DNA of 8,120 nt. Origin: Bacteroidales bacterium (GTDB taxonomy: Bacteria; Bacteroidota; Bacteroidia; Bacteroidales; WCHB1-69). The stretch is from the NCBI GenBank assembly GCA_031254735.1, contig JAIRTU010000021.1, forward strand, positions 1 through 8,120. The letters run 5' to 3'. Position 1 is the stretch's first letter; each line of letters starts with the position of its first letter. This document shows, in pieces, positions 6,124 through 8,120 of the stretch. Made by a program: the position numbers and the translations under genes. The notes beneath the pieces were generated by a model that saw only the letters and a list, made by a program, of their open reading frames with translations, had not been told where the DNA came from and ran no database searches.

Positions 6124-7345
6124 GAATATCCGAATAGCTGTATTAATAATCAATCTTTTTTGTACAACAATACCAATATCGGCTCAAAGTACCAAAAAAA
6201 CGCTTACATTGCAGGTAGAGAACACTCCGCTGTTGGACGTGTTTAATTCCATAACTGCACAAACAGGATTGCGGTTTGCGTACAACCCCGATATTTTAGA
6301 CCTGAAAACACGTATTTCCATTGATGTTGTAAAAGGATGCCCGGATACGGTTTTGTCGCTTATTTTGCCTCCTTCGGTGAAATATCGGATAGTGGAGGAT
6401 TATATTATCCTTACCGCCGAAAACACAAACGAGACCGGTCTTGCTTTGGACAATTCGGTTCGCGATACGGTTTTCGTGCAGGATACGGTGTATCTTCACC
6501 AAGACAGCATTTTGGCGATTTTGAAAGAGATAAAGCAAAATTTACACGAATTATTGAACACAAAAAAATCGTCCCTGCCGCACGGCAATTGGATAGTGGC
6601 AATTTCGTCGGGACTTAGAAGCGAAACAGGTTTTGCCACAAACTACAGTCGATCGGTTCGGAACAACAATCTGAAATTATCCGTGCCGTCGGTGGAATTT
6701 CGTTTCGGGTATATGTTCAGCAATCGTATACAGGTAGAAACAGGGGTTAAATACGTTCAAAATTTTGCGGATTATTCTTTTGAAGCATTTGATTGGGGCG
6801 GAAATACCACCGTTGATGAACGGCATTTGCTTTTTTCTTCCCTGCAAATTCCTCTCGACATGAAATATTATATATCTTTCGGAAAGAGCAATTTCAGTCT
6901 GTTTGTCAAAGGCGGTATCGATTTCGGTATTCCTGTTGATAAAAGAAGCACACAATTTGTTGAGGCAGAAGATGTTCCGACCGGTGTTTTTCTGTGGGAA
7001 TCTTCTCCCGACGCAAAAAACCAAACCTTGCAAAGATTGCATTACAGCACCCGCATAGAGTCGCCTCTTCAAAAGATGAATGTCCTGTTGAGTTTGGGTG
7101 CGGGCATTTCGTATCAATTTCCTTTCGGATTGGGACTTTCGATATATGGCGAATACTATGCAGGAACAGCGAATATGGCACGAATTGCCATTACATGCCG
7201 GCAGGAACAGTTTAACGCTGTGTCGAAAACATGGGATTTTTATAACGAAAACGTTGAATATGTAACCTGTCGAGGCGATTGCCGGAACTTCGGCTTGACG
7301 GTTTCTTATAAGTTTAAGCACAAAAAAACGCCCATCAGCGATTGA
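6095..7345 (+). CDS. STN-domain protein fused to a small outer-membrane beta-barrel (putative signal receptor)
   Basis: The product has 416 residues. A signal peptide ends near ISAQ-S (residues 28-32). An STN domain (about 36-107) follows, with LTLQVENTPLLDVFNSITAQTGLRF at its start and YRIVEDYIIL at its end. Next come a DTV-rich linker (124-134) of the kind common in Bacteroidota envelope proteins and a short amphipathic helix (137-155). Residues 165-408 show eight alternating strands, for example SVEFRFGYMFS, RIQVETGVKYV, LQIPLDMKYYI, FSLFVKGGIDFGI, VLLSLGAGISYQF and FGLTVSYKFK, as in PorT/OmpA-like 8-stranded barrels. There is no TonB box, plug or carboxypeptidase-like domain. C368, C392 and C396 fall in the last predicted surface loop. 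ATGs at 6095, 6101 and 6107 are all possible starts; any overlaps FecR by 17-29 nt. STN presumably contacts FecR. Confidence 0.85.
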   Translation: MAMYMLFRNRNIRIAVLIINLFCTTIPISAQSTKKTLTLQVENTPLLDVFNSITAQTGLRFAYNPDILDLKTRISIDVVKGCPDTVLSLILPPSVKYRIVEDYIILTAENTNETGLALDNSVRDTVFVQDTVYLHQDSILAILKEIKQNLHELLNTKKSSLPHGNWIVAISSGLRSETGFATNYSRSVRNNNLKLSVPSVEFRFGYMFSNRIQVETGVKYVQNFADYSFEAFDWGGNTTVDERHLLFSSLQIPLDMKYYISFGKSNFSLFVKGGIDFGIPVDKRSTQFVEAEDVPTGVFLWESSPDAKNQTLQRLHYSTRIESPLQKMNVLLSLGAGISYQFPFGLGLSIYGEYYAGTANMARIAITCRQEQFNAVSKTWDFYNENVEYVTCRGDCRNFGLTVSYKFKHKKTPISD

Positions 7346-7368
7346 ATAAGGTATGATGTTTTTTTGTG
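7319..7368 (+). terminator. 11-bp inverted repeat at the operon end, possible terminator
   Basis: CACAAAAAAAC (7319-7329) is the exact reverse complement of GTTTTTTTGTG (7358-7368), with a 28-nt loop that holds the stop codon of the STN-barrel gene. The right arm includes a run of seven T. The stem is A/T-rich and the loop long, so it is not a classical terminator, but it sits exactly where one is expected. Confidence 0.35.
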
Positions 7369-7371
7369 TGC

Positions 7372-7413
7372 CTGATAACGAATAGTGAATAACTGATAAC
7401 GAATAGTGAATAA
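7372..7413. repeat. Two perfect 21-bp tandem units
   Basis: The unit starts CTGATAACGAATAGTG and ends AATAA. Copy one is 7372-7392 and copy two is 7393-7413, with no mismatch. Near-identical AT-rich units (ATTCACTATTCGTTATC on the other strand) are, from memory, common intergenic filler in Bacteroidales genomes. It is non-coding and lies between the STN-barrel operon and the convergent ATPase gene. Confidence 0.9.
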
Positions 7414-7455
7414 TATTGATTTTTGTCGGTTTCATTGATGCTTGTCGATAAATCC

Positions 7456-7484
7456 GTTCGTACCGGGCAGAGCCTAAGCCGAAC
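7456..7484. repeat. Imperfect inverted repeat
   Basis: The outer arms GTTCG (7456-7460) and CGAAC (7480-7484) enclose a 5-nt by 5-nt internal loop, an inner GGC/GCC stem and an AGA loop. Together with the perfect inverted repeats at 7522-7536 and 7548-7568, it makes this intergenic stretch rich in secondary structure. The significance is uncertain. Confidence 0.4.
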
Positions 7485-7521
7485 AAGGACTTCTTTTATT
7501 GTCCGAACCGTCCCGTCCCAG

Positions 7522-7536
7522 TTGTCCGGAGGACAA
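7522..7536. repeat. Perfect inverted repeat TTGTCC-GGA-GGACAA
   Basis: Two 6-bp arms surround a 3-nt loop, 11 bp before the larger palindrome at 7548-7568. The two together look like one composite palindromic unit of the REP type. Confidence 0.7.
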
Positions 7537-7547
7537 TATTTTCATAA

Positions 7548-7568
7548 CCGCAGGTCATCGACCTGCGG
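7548..7568. repeat. Perfect palindrome at the 3' end of the ATPase gene
   Basis: CCGCAGGTC (7548-7556) and GACCTGCGG (7560-7568) are exact reverse complements around ATC, a GC-rich 9-bp stem in an AT-rich setting. The right arm encodes the last residues of the DUF4143 protein (end ...SAGR) and the TGA stop at 7557-7555. It could stabilise or terminate the minus-strand mRNA, although no T-run follows on that strand. It resembles dispersed palindromes of Bacteroidales genomes. Confidence 0.75.
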
Positions 7569-8120
7569 AATGAAGACGTAACAACTTTTCATTTGTCAAT
7601 GTGTTGATTGCGTAGAGGGGCAGGTTTGTCAGCCAATTTTCTTTTTTGTAGTTTGCCAATGAAGCTTTGATTGCGGTTTTGGGAGATTTTCGCTGACAGT
7701 ACATTTTGAAACTTGGTGCATCTAAATTTTCGCCTGCTTTTACTTCAATCGGAATGAGTTCGCCGTCTTCGTTTTCTATCAAAAAATCAAGTTCGTAGCG
7801 ACCATTGTCGAAAGGAAAGTAATTGATTGTCAGTTCTTCGTCTAATAATAGTTGCTGAAATACATATTGTTCGGTCAAAGAGCTTTTAAATTCTTCAAAA
7901 ACAGCATCGCCATCAACAATCGTTTTTGCTTTGAGTTTCGACATTGCACCGAGTAAACCTAAATCGTTGTGATACAGCTTGAAAACCGAAAAATCCTGAT
8001 ACGAAACAAGCGGCGTTCCCGCTTTGGTAACGGCAAAAACTTTGTGCAACAATCCCGCATCGGTAAGCCACTGAATTGCCAACTCGAACTCTTTTGCTCT
8101 TGCACCTTCTTTCAAAACAC
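7555..8120 (-). CDS. AAA ATPase with DUF4143 domain, C-terminal part (partial)
   Basis: The frame is open to the right edge; a TTG at 8113-8115 is internal rather than the start, since the frame continues upstream into the window edge and the family is much longer (about 380-440 residues). The visible residues cover the end of the AAA_14/DUF4143 family. EGARAKEFELAIQWL leads into DAGLLHKVFAVTKAGTPL and FSVFKLYHNDLGLLGAM, the conserved DUF4143 hallmark. A PD-(D/E)xK nuclease-like core follows (YELDFLIE, then IPIEVKAGEN), and then KTAIKASLANYKKENWLTNLPLYAI. The Walker motifs lie outside the window. The cellular role is poorly known; many copies are scattered in Bacteroidota and archaeal genomes and are treated as accessory genes. 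The last codons come from the palindrome at 7548-7568. Confidence 0.93.
   Translation of the reverse strand, partial: VLKEGARAKEFELAIQWLTDAGLLHKVFAVTKAGTPLVSYQDFSVFKLYHNDLGLLGAMSKLKAKTIVDGDAVFEEFKSSLTEQYVFQQLLLDEELTINYFPFDNGRYELDFLIENEDGELIPIEVKAGENLDAPSFKMYCQRKSPKTAIKASLANYKKENWLTNLPLYAINTLTNEKLLRLHSAGR

Noticed and set aside
6677..7486. A 269-residue minus-strand open frame antisense to the STN-barrel gene
   Set aside because: Its N-terminal part is translated tandem repeat and the rest is the shadow of a convincing barrel sequence; no domain is visible.
7346..7568. CRISPR array or attachment site in the repeat-rich intergenic region
   Set aside because: The direct repeats are adjacent with no spacers, there are only two copies, and no integrase, cas or tRNA gene is present.

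Overview
The window looks like a chromosomal segment from a Bacteroidota bacterium, most likely order Bacteroidales. Three things point there: a FecI-type ECF sigma factor next to a FecR anti-sigma factor carrying the DUF4974 C-terminal domain; perfect matches to the Bacteroidota -7 promoter element TAnnTTTG, with no clear Shine-Dalgarno sequences; and protein families typical of the group (DUF4369 lipoprotein, STN plus small outer-membrane barrel, AAA/DUF4143 ATPase). The genus cannot be fixed from this sequence.

Left part (1-3727). The C-terminal end of a probable rsmG (plus strand) faces a small DUF2683-like gene (minus strand) that has its own promoter. A tightly packed minus-strand operon follows, read from right to left: pyrE, SRPBCC-fold protein, DUF4369 lipoprotein, nth, truA. 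Junctions are +1 nt, a 1-nt TGATG overlap, an 8-nt overlap and +3 nt. The five genes probably share one promoter, whose -7 box lies at 3720-3727, inside the start of the divergent NUDIX gene. The operon joins pyrimidine synthesis, DNA base-excision repair, tRNA pseudouridylation and two envelope or unknown proteins.

Centre (3717-4346). A NUDIX hydrolase with a perfect Nudix box is transcribed divergently from pyrE, with only 23 bp between the start codons.

Right-centre (4347-7345). This is the most interesting part: a three-gene plus-strand operon of ECF sigma factor, FecR-type transmembrane anti-sigma factor, and an exported protein that joins a periplasmic STN domain to a predicted 8-stranded outer-membrane barrel. 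In classical Fec/SusC systems the STN domain sits on a large TonB-dependent transporter and contacts FecR. Here there is no plug and no 22-strand barrel, so the third protein looks like a minimal, non-transporting signal receptor. A perfect palindrome lies just upstream of the sigma promoter. The model (ligand or envelope state, then barrel/STN, FecR, sigma) is inferred from domain content and gene order.

Right edge (7346-8120). A repeat-rich intergenic stretch holds two perfect 21-bp tandem units and several inverted repeats. The last inverted repeat supplies the C-terminal codons of a minus-strand AAA/DUF4143 ATPase that runs off the window. No tRNA, rRNA, CRISPR array, transposase or phage gene was seen.
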